From a virus, in IMG/VR virus record IMGVR_UViG_3300020476_000001, positions 1 to 42,027 of that record: 42,027 nt of DNA. One strand, 5' to 3'. The position numbers and the translations under genes are program-made. The number at the start of each line of letters is the position of its first letter. Position 1 is the first letter of the stretch. The notes under the pieces were generated by a model. That model saw nothing but the letters and a program-made list of their open reading frames with translations, ran no database searches and was not told the origin of the DNA. Below are positions 32,490 through 40,735 of the stretch, piece after piece.

Positions 32490-33380
32490 CTATCGGATAA
32501 AGACGCCACCTTGGTCTCTGTCGGGTCCTTGTGTCCCGGAGTTGGCAGCATTGTAGAGCGTCGACCACTTGGCATAGGCTTCCTTGTGGCCCATGTGTCG
32601 CTCGTCGTGGAGGGCTGCCATGAAGTCCTTGTCGAGCATGGCCTGGTTGATCTGGTCCTGGGCGTCCTGGGGGGTGAGAGTAGGGGCGGGTCTGCTGCTT
32701 GTTACGATGCCGCCCTCCTGCATGGCCTGTCCCAGTTTGGACAGAACCTCTAGCAATTCCGGGTTGTTGCCGATGGCCCCGTCCTCTCCCTGGACTTGCA
32801 TAGCCTCGTTGACGGCATTTCCGTAGATCGCCTGAGCGGCCTCCTGGGCCAAGGAGAGCTTCTCCTGGGTGGCTGCTCCCCATCTTCGCTCCAGGTCAGC
32901 GCGAGCTTTGGAGAGGCCTTCGTCCTGGCTGGCCTTAGCCTGTGCCATGGCCTGCCCTTGAAATTCTACAAGGGCCTGGGAGAGGTTTTGGAACTGGGTC
33001 GGAGTCAGCCCATTTTGCCAAGATACATCTCTCATGGCACCAAGAAAGGACTCGTCGAATGCGGGCATCCCCTCGGGTAGTTGCGGTGCCCCGAGGTTGG
33101 CAGGAGTCTCTGGGCAGCCAAGCTGGCTCATGGCCTGTCGGATCTCAGAGGGGGTCGCATTATCACCTGGGAGCAGGAGACCCTTCGACCCGATCTTGCT
33201 CTCAAGTTCGACGTAGCTCTTGGCGAGTGACGGCACATCCTGGAACTTCGTGAGCGAAGGATGCACCCGGAGCGCCTCTTCCTGGAGGCCGTCTGTCCAT
33301 CTCCCAGCGAGGTTTCCCTCGGGGGTAGCGCTGTCTGCCGGGGCTTCGGGGGTTCCTTCTGCGAGTGTTTCATCAGCCAT
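32490..33380 (-). CDS. Scaffolding protein, 296 aa
   Basis: A hydrophilic, helical, Gln/Ala/Glu-rich protein (start MADETLAEGTPEAPADSATP) lies immediately upstream of the capsid gene in transcription order, the usual place for a scaffold that guides procapsid assembly and then leaves. The C-terminal segment (DERHMGHKEAYAKWSTLYNA) is charged and could bind capsid subunits. No protease is seen nearby. It overlaps the 85-aa gene by 8 bases. Confidence 0.75.
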   Translation of the reverse strand: MADETLAEGTPEAPADSATPEGNLAGRWTDGLQEEALRVHPSLTKFQDVPSLAKSYVELESKIGSKGLLLPGDNATPSEIRQAMSQLGCPETPANLGAPQLPEGMPAFDESFLGAMRDVSWQNGLTPTQFQNLSQALVEFQGQAMAQAKASQDEGLSKARADLERRWGAATQEKLSLAQEAAQAIYGNAVNEAMQVQGEDGAIGNNPELLEVLSKLGQAMQEGGIVTSSRPAPTLTPQDAQDQINQAMLDKDFMAALHDERHMGHKEAYAKWSTLYNAANSGTQGPDRDQGGVFIR

Positions 33381-33630
33381 TCTGTCCTCTGTGCTGTGCG
33401 ATAAGGGTCTCTATCGCTGTGGGTGTAAGGGAGCGCCTTTTCTGGATATGCAACCAGACCATTCTGGCCCCCTCGTTGAAGGCCGACGCCCGGCCCCCAG
33501 GATCGTCGTGTACGTGCGTCAGATCGTCTGGCCTGATCTGTGCCTTCAGGTCCTCCAGGATCACGTCTTCTAGGCGCTGGTAGGCTGTGTAGAGAGCCTC
33601 GTAGTGGGGCCGGGCCTCCTCGGGTTTCAT
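33373..33630 (-). CDS. Small hypothetical structural-module protein, 85 aa
   Basis: No family is recognised. The protein is soluble and helical (MKPEEARPHYEALYTAYQRL). It is squeezed between portal and scaffold with overlaps of 4 and 8 bases, so it is surely translated. Small proteins at this site in podoviruses are often head-completion or assembly factors; that is context only. Confidence 0.65.
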   Translation of the reverse strand: MKPEEARPHYEALYTAYQRLEDVILEDLKAQIRPDDLTHVHDDPGGRASAFNEGARMVWLHIQKRRSLTPTAIETLIAQHRGQNG

Positions 33631-35303
33631 GCAGCAACCTCAGCGGGGCCACCTGGACCGCCCCCTGGGGCAGCCTCGGATAGGGCCTGCATACCGGGTC
33701 CTGCTTTCCCGATCGCTTCAGCGGCTTGAGACATCTGGGCCATCTCGGCCTGCTGCTGCTGGGCCTGCTGCCTGCCTTCCCGGATGGCTTCGACCGCATC
33801 TACATCCATCAGGATGGAGCGCGGTGCGCCATTGGCCGAATGGATGACCCGAAGGCTGTTATCTGCATCGAGGATATCGAAGACGTCGGGAGACTGGGTG
33901 GACTGCGCGATAAGAGCGGCAGACTGCCATGTCTCGAGTACGGATCGGGCATCCGAGACGCGCTGTGCGCGAATAATGGGGCTCACGTAGGTCACCCGGA
34001 TATCCTGTCCCTGAAGTCCTGTTGGGATGGGGCTGAACATCTTGGCTCTGAGCATGATGCCGAAGAGTCTGTTGAGAATGGGCTCCAGCATTTCGCTTTG
34101 CTGCCGACCGATATTGGGTGCCATCAACTGCTGCATACGATGGGACAGCTGGATGACCTGCTCTGCCGTCATATTGGGATCGTCGAAAAGCTGGAGGACG
34201 TTGGCGAAGAAGAGCCGCCTCACAAGCTGTTGCCGAGAGGTGATCTCTTCTTGCGTGAGGTCTACACGAGCCCCGTTTTGCAAGGGACGAATGGCTTCGG
34301 CAGATCCCCCCATTCCGAACTGGGGCTCTACGATATTGACCCCACCGGGATGAGTGCGAATACCATTGAGGATGGACTCGTTCTGTACCAAGAGGGGCGG
34401 GTCGGCTGCCTTCTGGAGCGCCTTGAGTTTGGTCTTGGCCATCTCGTTGAGCATCTTGGCTTCGGGCAATGCCAGGTGACCAGGACCGCGACCGTAGACC
34501 TCTCCTGTTTCTACTGACCAGCGCCCCACCATGATGGGGTTTTCGTCGTAGCCATGGGTCTCGAGGATCATGTCCGACTTACCACCGAGGTAGCAGAAGA
34601 CACCCGTCCACTCCTTGCTGAAAGGAGAGCCCTCTGCTGCGTAGGGGTCATCACTCTTTGCGATGAGGTGCACGACCTTGAAACGCTGCTCGGGGTTGTT
34701 CTTTTCGAGCGCCTTCTGGATCTCGGGGACCTCTGCATCTTGGAAGCGCGCAGCGAATTGCCTTGCGGTTAGCGTGGACTCCCGGAATGTGACGTCGATC
34801 TTCCCATCATCGTCGTCCTCGACATAGAGTTCTTGGAGCGGATGCGCCTTGAAGACGATCTCGTCTTTCCCCTGGCGCGTGAGCGAGAGCCCGCCCATTC
34901 CCCAGCCTGTGACGTCGAGCCAATACTCAGCGATCTGTTGCTGGAAGGCGCTAGCCGCTCCCTGAGTGACAACAAGCATCTTATGGCGAGCATCCTCCAG
35001 CCATGCCGCGTTGTCATAGTCTTCGTTGAGAAGAGGGTTCGTAGGCTCAAGGTCAAACCATTCGGTTGCAGGGTTGGTCAGGAGTCCGTGCATCCCACCC
35101 GCAAGTAGCTGGTGTGCATCGAGACAGGTTGCGTCGTAGATCGCTTCGGTTCTTGTTTGACCTGGAGTTCGGTCGGTGGTGAAGTCCCTTGACCCCAGCG
35201 CATGGTCGCTGATCTCTTGCCATGTGTTCTCGATGACGGAGCGATCACTCTTCAAGCGATCCAGCCATTTGTGAATGCTTGAAGCAGACTCGAAGATGCT
35301 CAT
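33627..35303 (-). CDS. Portal (podovirus head-to-tail connector), 558 aa
   Basis: The protein matches the T7-type head-to-tail connector family: N-terminal helix with WLDRLKSDRSVIENTWQEIS, DATCLDAHQLLAGGMHGLLT, NPATEWFDLE, GWGMGGLSLTRQG, FKAHPLQELYVEDD, and HLALPEAKMLNEMAKTKLKA at about residue 275, a conserved stem helix. The C-terminal region is a Gln-rich barrel helix. The dodecameric ring would sit at the capsid vertex, bind TerL and pass DNA. Length is normal for the family (about 510-560). Confidence 0.9.
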   Translation of the reverse strand: MSIFESASSIHKWLDRLKSDRSVIENTWQEISDHALGSRDFTTDRTPGQTRTEAIYDATCLDAHQLLAGGMHGLLTNPATEWFDLEPTNPLLNEDYDNAAWLEDARHKMLVVTQGAASAFQQQIAEYWLDVTGWGMGGLSLTRQGKDEIVFKAHPLQELYVEDDDDGKIDVTFRESTLTARQFAARFQDAEVPEIQKALEKNNPEQRFKVVHLIAKSDDPYAAEGSPFSKEWTGVFCYLGGKSDMILETHGYDENPIMVGRWSVETGEVYGRGPGHLALPEAKMLNEMAKTKLKALQKAADPPLLVQNESILNGIRTHPGGVNIVEPQFGMGGSAEAIRPLQNGARVDLTQEEITSRQQLVRRLFFANVLQLFDDPNMTAEQVIQLSHRMQQLMAPNIGRQQSEMLEPILNRLFGIMLRAKMFSPIPTGLQGQDIRVTYVSPIIRAQRVSDARSVLETWQSAALIAQSTQSPDVFDILDADNSLRVIHSANGAPRSILMDVDAVEAIREGRQQAQQQQAEMAQMSQAAEAIGKAGPGMQALSEAAPGGGPGGPAEVAA

Positions 35304-35746
35304 ACCATGGCTTCCTCAGTGGGCAAAATGTTTTCTGTGGGACCCAGGCCCTCTCTTCCGGTGACAAGGGTAGTCCCGATGCCGAGCCTCGCTGTTTCTC
35401 CAGCGAACACGCTTTGCTGCTCTCGTGTCCGCTCGAACCTTCTGCGCTGCGCCTGCTCTGCTTTCTGTGCGTCCTCTGGGTTGGCCTTGGTGGCCGGGAG
35501 ATCGACGCCCTTGCTTGACTGCACAGCCCCATAAATGCTGGTAGCCAGGCCACCCACTGTTGTAGCTACAGCGAGAGTGCCTACCGTACCCGCGACTAGG
35601 GCTGCCGTAGTCCCTGCGGCTGCAACAGTCCCACCACCGAGAAGTGCGGTTCCAAGCGGCACCAAAAACGCCATCCAGGCGGCTGCGCTTTCGGGCCACA
35701 GGGCGGCGACGACGAAGGAAGACAAGAAGCCTACGAGCTTGTCCAT
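35300..35746 (-). CDS. Hydrophobic protein of the packaging region, 148 aa
   Basis: The N-terminal 80 residues are hydrophobic, with at least two possible membrane spans (LVGFLSSFVVAALW; TAALVAGTVGTLAVATTVGG). A charged, Gln/Arg-rich helix follows (AQRRRFERTREQQ). Proteins like this between terminase and portal are common in podoviruses; some are minor virion proteins. It overlaps the portal start by 4 bases. No function is recognised. Confidence 0.65.
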   Translation of the reverse strand: MDKLVGFLSSFVVAALWPESAAAWMAFLVPLGTALLGGGTVAAAGTTAALVAGTVGTLAVATTVGGLATSIYGAVQSSKGVDLPATKANPEDAQKAEQAQRRRFERTREQQSVFAGETARLGIGTTLVTGREGLGPTENILPTEEAMV

Positions 35747-35748
35747 GG

Positions 35749-36450
35749 CTAACTCCCGAGAAGGGTTCCGGCACCCACAGAATTGGATGTACCGAGCCCC
35801 CTGCTGTTATCGAAGTTCTGCTGTGCTTGTGTGGGCCTTCTAGACACAGTGACCTTGAGTGCTTCTTTTGGCCCTCCAGCTAGGCCCTGCTCTCTGGCTC
35901 GCGTTGCGAGTGCCAGCTTTTCCATTCGCACCGAACCGGAGCCCCCGACCGATCGCGTTTTGTATCCAGCGAGTGTGGCCGACTCGAGGAGAAGAGTGTC
36001 TAGCTCCTTGCTCCCCGTATCGGGCATTACAGCCCAGTCACCAGCGTGATCGTAAGCGTGAACAGGCTTCCTGAGGTTCTGCGCCTGCCTTCCTTCCATA
36101 AACTCGAAACTGCCTCTTTGAAGGCCCGTGATAGCCGGTAGGTTTTTTACCCTCTCGGTTTCTTTTTCGTGGGTTAGATGCCTCGCGCTTTGTCGAGACT
36201 TGCCGATCCTTGTCCCGGTATCCTTGGCGACAGTGGCAAACTCTCTGTACAGCTCTTTGACCAAACTCTCTAGGTTTTTCCCTTCCATCGTCCCCTGGGT
36301 GTAACCACCTGGCTGCGAAAGAAGGTACCTCTGCCTTTCGATGACCTGGTTACCTACTTTGTCTACGAGCTGTTTTCTTCGCTCTCGTCTAATGAGGTTC
36401 TGCTGGGTCTTCTCGTATTGCTGCCAGGGATAAAGGGGCTTCTTAGGCAT
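35749..36450 (-). CDS. Hypothetical protein between terminase and portal, 233 aa
   Basis: A basic, hydrophilic protein (MPKKPLYPWQQYEKTQQNLI) with a helical N-terminal half and a disordered, Gly/Asn-rich C-terminus. It has no cysteines, membrane segment or known motif. The start lies in the last codons of the large terminase (8-base overlap). It may be a minor head protein. I cannot assign a family. Confidence 0.65.
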   Translation of the reverse strand: MPKKPLYPWQQYEKTQQNLIRRERRKQLVDKVGNQVIERQRYLLSQPGGYTQGTMEGKNLESLVKELYREFATVAKDTGTRIGKSRQSARHLTHEKETERVKNLPAITGLQRGSFEFMEGRQAQNLRKPVHAYDHAGDWAVMPDTGSKELDTLLLESATLAGYKTRSVGGSGSVRMEKLALATRAREQGLAGGPKEALKVTVSRRPTQAQQNFDNSRGLGTSNSVGAGTLLGS

Positions 36451-37915
36451 AGTGCACTCCGTTGCTCATGTCGGGAGCCTTGGGGTCGTATCCCATACCT
36501 ACGGTACTGGGCAACGGGTTCTTGTTCCTGGACTGCCCTCTTGATGAAGCCACCATCATGAGTGCATACCGGGTTGCATCCATGAGGTCGTCGTACTTTT
36601 TGACGATCTTCCCCTGCTTTCGGTGGTAGGTCCGGTACTCATCAAACCACTCGGTCAGGTGCTCGAAGACTCGTAGCCGGCCCTCTCCGAGGTAGCTTTG
36701 CATCTTGGAGATGGCGGGCTCGACATAGTTGGAGCCGTCATCATTGACTGCGTGGCTTCGCAGCATACGGACCCCGGCCTGCTTGTACATTGCCGCGTAG
36801 GTAAGGCCGGTTCCCCGGTCTTCCTGGTGGGCGTCATGTGGCCAAGCGACGGGGATCTGTGCGGCTCCACGGGAGAGGAGTGCGGAGACATGGCTCGAGA
36901 TCCGTGCGTCTAGGCTCTTGTAGCAGTCGGTGACGTAGACGGTGTCGGTATCCCGATCCCAGGCAAGCTGTACGAACGCGCAGGGGTGCACCCCACCGCC
37001 GAGGTCCAGCCCAAAGATCTTTGCAAAATGGCTAGGGATCTCGAACGCGGGGATGCGTATGGCTTCCTCTGGAACATCGTACACCTGTCCAGACCCCAGG
37101 ATCGGGATACCTTCGGCCCTCGCCGTGCGCTCATGGGCAGGGTAGCGCGCGAGGATCCGTTCGTGGTCTTCTGGTGCAATGTGGGCTGCATCCTTGATAC
37201 CCATTCGGACCATACCACGATCCGGGGTATTTGGCCTTGGGTAGAACATGCGGATGACTTCGCTCATTCCGAGGAGCGGGGTGGTGGTGATGTACGCGAT
37301 CCCACCCGTGGCGGTCATCCGGGCCAGGCCCTCTGTCCATTTTCCAATGGGGGGCTCCTCATCGCAGTGGAGGGCATGGAGGGTCTCTGACGCCCACGCA
37401 TCGTCATCCATGTCATAGGACATGAATTGCAGCGTGCTTTCCCCGCCTGTTTTGTGCTTGATACGGATGGTATCTACGAGGCCCGGTACGCCTGGGTGCA
37501 TGACGGGTTTGTCTGCGATGGTATCTTTGGGCACCATGCCAGTTCCCCAGCGCCCACGAGGCCCCAGGATCTTGCGCTGTAGGACGTCGCGTACCTTGCG
37601 TGTAGTCGGCCCAGCAACCCACATGCGGACGGGATGATCGAAGCGGAAGCCATCCCACCACTCTGGATAGAGGCCCGTCAGGTGGAAGCTGTCTTCGGCA
37701 GCCCCACAGGTGGTTTTTCCTAGCTGGTTGCCGGCAAGAAAACAGCGCTCATGCTTCCCCTTGCCCATCCGGTGAAATTCCTGCTGCTTCAGATAGGGTT
37801 TGTAGAGCGCTATCCTCTTCTCTGCTACCTTCGTCAGGCCCGCCACCACCTGCCGGATCTGCTGATCCGACGACGGCGGCAAGGAGCGCGTTGACGTCGA
37901 GGTCGATCGCGCCAT
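36443..37915 (-). CDS. terL: Terminase large subunit, 490 aa
   Basis: The ATPase shows an adenine motif (KQQEFHRMG, about residues 42-50), Walker A GNQLGKTT (about 61-68), Walker B LHALHCDEEP (about 183-192) and coupling motif AYITTTP. The RNase H-like nuclease shows three acidic sites: FGLDLGGGVHPC, WPHDAHQEDRG and KKYDDLMDATRYAL. All catalytic elements seem intact. It cuts and packages DNA at the portal. ATG 37913-37915 has GGGAGG 6 bases upstream, inside the small-subunit gene, so the genes truly overlap by 167 bases in different frames. Confidence 0.95.
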   Translation of the reverse strand: MARSTSTSTRSLPPSSDQQIRQVVAGLTKVAEKRIALYKPYLKQQEFHRMGKGKHERCFLAGNQLGKTTCGAAEDSFHLTGLYPEWWDGFRFDHPVRMWVAGPTTRKVRDVLQRKILGPRGRWGTGMVPKDTIADKPVMHPGVPGLVDTIRIKHKTGGESTLQFMSYDMDDDAWASETLHALHCDEEPPIGKWTEGLARMTATGGIAYITTTPLLGMSEVIRMFYPRPNTPDRGMVRMGIKDAAHIAPEDHERILARYPAHERTARAEGIPILGSGQVYDVPEEAIRIPAFEIPSHFAKIFGLDLGGGVHPCAFVQLAWDRDTDTVYVTDCYKSLDARISSHVSALLSRGAAQIPVAWPHDAHQEDRGTGLTYAAMYKQAGVRMLRSHAVNDDGSNYVEPAISKMQSYLGEGRLRVFEHLTEWFDEYRTYHRKQGKIVKKYDDLMDATRYALMMVASSRGQSRNKNPLPSTVGMGYDPKAPDMSNGVHYA

Positions 37916-38477
37916 CGCTGGCCTCCCATAGCGTGTTCTTCAGGTTCGAGAGCAGCTCATCCAGGGATAGCCCCTCGAGCGCCCCAACCTGCTCATGCCG
38001 GATCTTGGCTTCTCTCGGAAACATACCGAGTTCCCGTCCCAGAAGCTCGACTGCTGTATTGACCGCTTTTACGTCAGGCTTGGGGATGGGGTTCCCATCT
38101 TCGTCCTTGACGATCTCCCCTCGGTGGAGATGGAACTGGTTCCTGGCTTCATCGACGTTGCGGAGGAGCACCCGGAGCACGTCTTCTCGCGCATAGGTGA
38201 CATCCTCTAGCTGGCGGCGCATCCGCTCCTTCTGGAGCCACCCGATCCGCTCCCGGATCATCGGTTTCCGCTTCAGCTTGAGGGCCTGTGCGATAGGATC
38301 CTTCCCTTTGCCCCCCATGGCGAGGTAGGCGGCATCGGGCTTGAGCCCCCCAAGGGCGATATACTGGGAAAAATGCTCCCAGTGTGCCCTGGCAAGGGGC
38401 TCTGAGGGATCGAAGCCCTCGGGGAGCGCTATATGGCCCCAAGACCGGCTATCTCTAGGGAGAATGTCGGTATCCAT
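37749..38477 (-). CDS. terS: Terminase small subunit, 242 aa
   Basis: Residues about 30-90 carry a terminase small-subunit type HTH (HWEHFSQYIALGGLKPDAAY, then LAMGGKGKDPIAQALKLKR), a helical middle part, and a Gly/Asp-rich C-terminal tail that reads in another frame over the start of the large subunit. It would recognise the packaging site. ATG 38475-38477 lacks a Shine-Dalgarno; the bases before it are pyrimidines because the opposite strand there carries AGGAGG for the divergent gene. No better start is visible, so it may be leaderless or weakly translated. Confidence 0.8.
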   Translation of the reverse strand: MDTDILPRDSRSWGHIALPEGFDPSEPLARAHWEHFSQYIALGGLKPDAAYLAMGGKGKDPIAQALKLKRKPMIRERIGWLQKERMRRQLEDVTYAREDVLRVLLRNVDEARNQFHLHRGEIVKDEDGNPIPKPDVKAVNTAVELLGRELGMFPREAKIRHEQVGALEGLSLDELLSNLKNTLWEASDGAIDLDVNALLAAVVGSADPAGGGGPDEGSREEDSALQTLSEAAGISPDGQGEA

Positions 38478-38488
38478 AGGAGGATACG

Positions 38489-38701
38489 ATGCCTTGTCAT
38501 TGCGTATGTGGCAACTTCTTGCGGGAGACAGCCTACAAGATGCGGGAGTCCCCCTGCCGTTGTGACGAGCCTGGCCCTGGTAGGAGCTTTCTACGTCAAC
38601 CGGCTATTCGGGTCACTGAGGCCCAATTCAACGAGCGTCGTAAGCACGGGCTGCCCATTCAGCTCGACTGCGAGAAGAGCCTGGACCACGACTGGGTATG
38701 A
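38489..38701 (+). CDS. Small Cys-rich protein, 70 aa, first gene of the plus arm
   Basis: Cysteines at residues 3, 5, 7, 23 and 25 (MPCHCVCGNF, SPCRCDEP), plus one near 61, suggest a metal-binding knot. The N-terminus resembles the CxC pairs of the protein at 963. A perfect AGGAGG (38478-38483) lies 5 bases before the ATG and touches the divergent terminase start codon. Its stop overlaps the next gene's ATG (ATGA), supporting real translation. No family is recognised. Confidence 0.6.
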   Translation: MPCHCVCGNFLRETAYKMRESPCRCDEPGPGRSFLRQPAIRVTEAQFNERRKHGLPIQLDCEKSLDHDWV

Positions 38702-39069
38702 CACCGCGCATTCAGTTCAAGAAAGGGGTGTTTCTGCACCCTCGGCACCTCGACTTCGGCATGATCGAGGCCCTACAGATTGCAAGAGACTGTGCGCCGC
38801 CCCTACGCGACAACATTCTGGTCGTCAGCTCAGCAGAAGACGGGAAGCATGGAGAGGGGTCGCTGCATTACCACGGTCGTGCGTGGGACATTCGCTACAA
38901 AGGGCACTTCGATCCGGGTGACCGGGAGGGTGCGGTCCTTGCGGCATCCGACAACGAGCTTGAGCACCTGGCTGGAAAGTGGCAGGAGTCCCTGGAGCGG
39001 CAGCTCCCTCCGGGGTGGCAGGTAGTTCTTCATTCCAGCCACATTCATATCGAGCTGGACATCTCCTAG
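38698..39069 (+). CDS. M15-type peptidase, probable endolysin, 123 aa
   Basis: The zinc-site pattern of M15 (VanY/D-Ala-D-Ala carboxypeptidase-like) peptidases is present: S-x-H-x-x-G-x-A-x-D as SLHYHGRAWD (His57, Asp64), and HIH near the C-terminus (SHIHIELD, His115/His117). It has no signal peptide, is compact, and is of the size of small phage M15 endolysins. It would cut peptide cross-links of host peptidoglycan. Unusually it lies in the arm opposite to the spanins and holin-like genes. A role in DNA-entry-stage wall cutting is less likely since it is not in the virion operon. Confidence 0.75.
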   Translation: MTPRIQFKKGVFLHPRHLDFGMIEALQIARDCAPPLRDNILVVSSAEDGKHGEGSLHYHGRAWDIRYKGHFDPGDREGAVLAASDNELEHLAGKWQESLERQLPPGWQVVLHSSHIHIELDIS

Positions 39070-39071
39070 TA

Positions 39072-39115
39072 GAAGACCCCCCGGACGGGCCTTGCTTCCG
39101 TCACGAGGGGTCTTC
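39072..39115 (+). promoter_or_regulatory. Hairpin between the two M15-like genes
   Basis: gaagacccc (39072-39080) pairs with ggggtcttc (39107-39115), 9 perfect pairs, enclosing a second short stem (cgga/tccg). CACAGGAG follows at 39119-39126. There is no T-tract. The placement just before a ribosome site matches the other stem-loops of this arm. Confidence 0.55.
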
Positions 39116-39128
39116 AGCCACAGGAGAA

Positions 39129-39770
39129 GTGACCTTTTGTAGGTTACCCTCTTCCCAGATGGGCAACAACATCACGCTCCCTGGCCGCATACAGAAGTTG
39201 TCGGAGGTCTCAAAGGGTCTGATGGCCCTGAGCGAGGAGTATCATCGTGCGCTGATGGCTCCCGTGGAGGCACTGGAGCGCCGTCCAGGCCTACGGCCTC
39301 CGGTATCGGCAGCGCCTTCTGTGGGTGGCAGCATTGAGGACCAGATCCTTCAACTGGTGGAGATCAGCAGGAATAGCCCTCCCAAGCAGGTGTGGAATCT
39401 CATGAGGAAGGAGAGTCTCCCTGCGCTTCAGCGTACAAATGCCCATTGGGCCATGCTTCGTGCGGGGATGCCGCAGCTCACGAGTGGGTCACGCACGATC
39501 CATCCGGTAACTGGCGAGGAAGACACGGGGGCACATGGCCATGGGCTTGCCTATGACGTGGAATGGCCGAAGACGAAGGATGGGGAGTTCGTCTCACCCG
39601 AGTTTTTCGTGGGCTACATACGGGAGATGGACCGGATGGGATGGTATGTGAGCCTGAAGGGGGGTCCGGGGGAACATGCTACGGGTCGGCACGTCCATCA
39701 TCAGATGAAGAAGGGCACCTATTCCTTGATGCGAAATGAGGGACCCTTTTCGCTGGTAGGAGGTCGATAG
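39129..39770 (+). CDS. Second M15-like peptidase-type protein, 213 aa
   Basis: The C-terminal half shows H-x-x-G-x-A-x-D (AHGHGLAYDVEW, His136, Asp143) and a late HVH (GRHVHHQM, about 188-190), the same order as in the protein just upstream and in M15 peptidases. The N-terminal 120 residues are helical and unassigned. A GTG start at 39129 has CACAGGAG just upstream, as at other genes here; ATG 39159 is an alternative with a weak site. It may be a virion-associated wall enzyme or a second endolysin with a targeting domain. Catalysis is inferred from motifs. Confidence 0.55.
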   Translation: MTFCRLPSSQMGNNITLPGRIQKLSEVSKGLMALSEEYHRALMAPVEALERRPGLRPPVSAAPSVGGSIEDQILQLVEISRNSPPKQVWNLMRKESLPALQRTNAHWAMLRAGMPQLTSGSRTIHPVTGEEDTGAHGHGLAYDVEWPKTKDGEFVSPEFFVGYIREMDRMGWYVSLKGGPGEHATGRHVHHQMKKGTYSLMRNEGPFSLVGGR

Positions 39771-39771
39771 G

Positions 39772-40314
39772 ATGCCCACGAAGCTCCCCTTTGAGCCCGA
39801 AGACAGGAACTTCGCAAGAGATCCTATGGACCAGGCTTCCCTCAGCTTTGAGCGATGGGAGCGGATGGGGCGACCGGGGCCTGGGGAGCAGGGGAGTATC
39901 GGGCCTCTGCGCCCTGCAAGTATGGCCGCTGCCATTACCCGCGAAGGCATTGACATGGCCCCGCAAGTGCTTGCTCAGATAGGGGCAATGACTGCGGGTG
40001 GGGCATTGGCCAGGGGTGTAGGGATGGCCATGGGAGCCGCAGGACGCCAGATGGCTTCGGCATACTCGAGGGTGATACCGCTCGTTACTCGAACCGTAGA
40101 CCGCACCCAGGCCATGCTACTCCAAAGGAGTCAGTACCTTATGGCCATAGGCAAATGGAAATATATTCTTCCGCCGGGTGGGATCGGAGCGGCAAGCACT
40201 ACGCTCGGGAGCTACCACGCCCAGACGATGAATGCCCTTCGGGCTGCCCCCACGGATACAGACCCCTTCATGCGAGACTTGCCAGCTTATCCGAACAGAC
40301 AACCCAAGCCGTGA
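39772..40314 (+). CDS. Hypothetical protein with hydrophobic middle, 180 aa
   Basis: Residues about 48-90 are rich in Ala, Gly and Met (MAPQVLAQIGAMTAGGALAR, then GVGMAMGAAG) and could contact a membrane; the rest is Arg/Pro-rich. AGGAGG at 39759-39764 is 7 bases before the ATG, and the gap from the M15-like gene is one base. No family is recognised. It might help the neighbouring peptidase reach the cell wall or be a minor virion protein encoded outside the main operon. Confidence 0.6.
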   Translation: MPTKLPFEPEDRNFARDPMDQASLSFERWERMGRPGPGEQGSIGPLRPASMAAAITREGIDMAPQVLAQIGAMTAGGALARGVGMAMGAAGRQMASAYSRVIPLVTRTVDRTQAMLLQRSQYLMAIGKWKYILPPGGIGAASTTLGSYHAQTMNALRAAPTDTDPFMRDLPAYPNRQPKP

Positions 40315-40392
40315 CCGCAAGGCAGGCCGAAGCTCCGGGGAAGCCGACGATACGCCACCCGGACGGGAAGGACCTGGACAGTCCAAGCCTGT

Positions 40393-40735
40393 GAACATTC
40401 AAATGTACTGAGGCTCCTTGGCTTCCTCTACTCAGTACGAATGTTCTGACCCACTTGGGGGAAATTCTCCACGAACTACCGCTAGGTAGAGTGGCGGAGC
40501 CCTGCCTTAAACAACCAGGGTAATAGGTGAATGGACGTACCCCAGGGTCAGGAGACCCGTAGGTGAATTGTCCAGAGGGGATAGGTCAAGTGAAACCGGA
40601 CTGAAGTCACCGGACCCCACTCCCCCCAAGCGCTTTGCGAAGACGGCACAGCAGTGCCCCAGACCAGAAAGAACCTCTCCCCCCTACAGGGTGGGGTGGG
40701 GGCGGACGTTCCGCTTCCCTCCCGCTTTACACTCA
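40393..40735 (+). ncRNA. Candidate structured non-coding RNA (no gene for about 430 bases)
   Basis: Between 40315 and 40750 no protein gene is evident, yet the sequence is dense in perfect pairings. An extended stem forms from 40393-40400/40439-40446 plus 40405-40412/40431-40438. A three-way junction is closed by 40451-40455/40490-40494 and holds two hairpins (40458-40462/40466-40470 and 40476-40480/40485-40489). Further stems are 40500-40504/40516-40520, 40532-40536/40570-40574 around gggtc-AGGA-gaccc (40545-40558), 40645-40649/40654-40658 and 40702-40706/40710-40714. I cannot match it to a known RNA class. It may be a separate RNA or a long leader of the gene at 40751. An origin or packaging region built of inverted repeats is the main alternative. 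Confidence 0.5.

Noticed and set aside
31697-32500. Long plus-strand open frame (267 codons) opposite the capsid gene
   Set aside because: It is antisense to a well-supported capsid gene, has no ribosome site, and its protein is rich in Val, Leu and Arg runs typical of a shadow frame.
40311-40394. 27-codon frame starting with GTG overlapping the stop at 40312
   Set aside because: The GTGA overlap is suggestive, but there is no ribosome site, the peptide has no features, and the frame ends at the first stem of the folded region.
40451-40660. tRNA, group I intron or self-cleaving ribozyme in the folded region
   Set aside because: I looked for a T-loop/anticodon layout, group I core sequences and hammerhead conserved boxes; none fits. 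A GAAA and CTGA occur nearby but not in hammerhead order.
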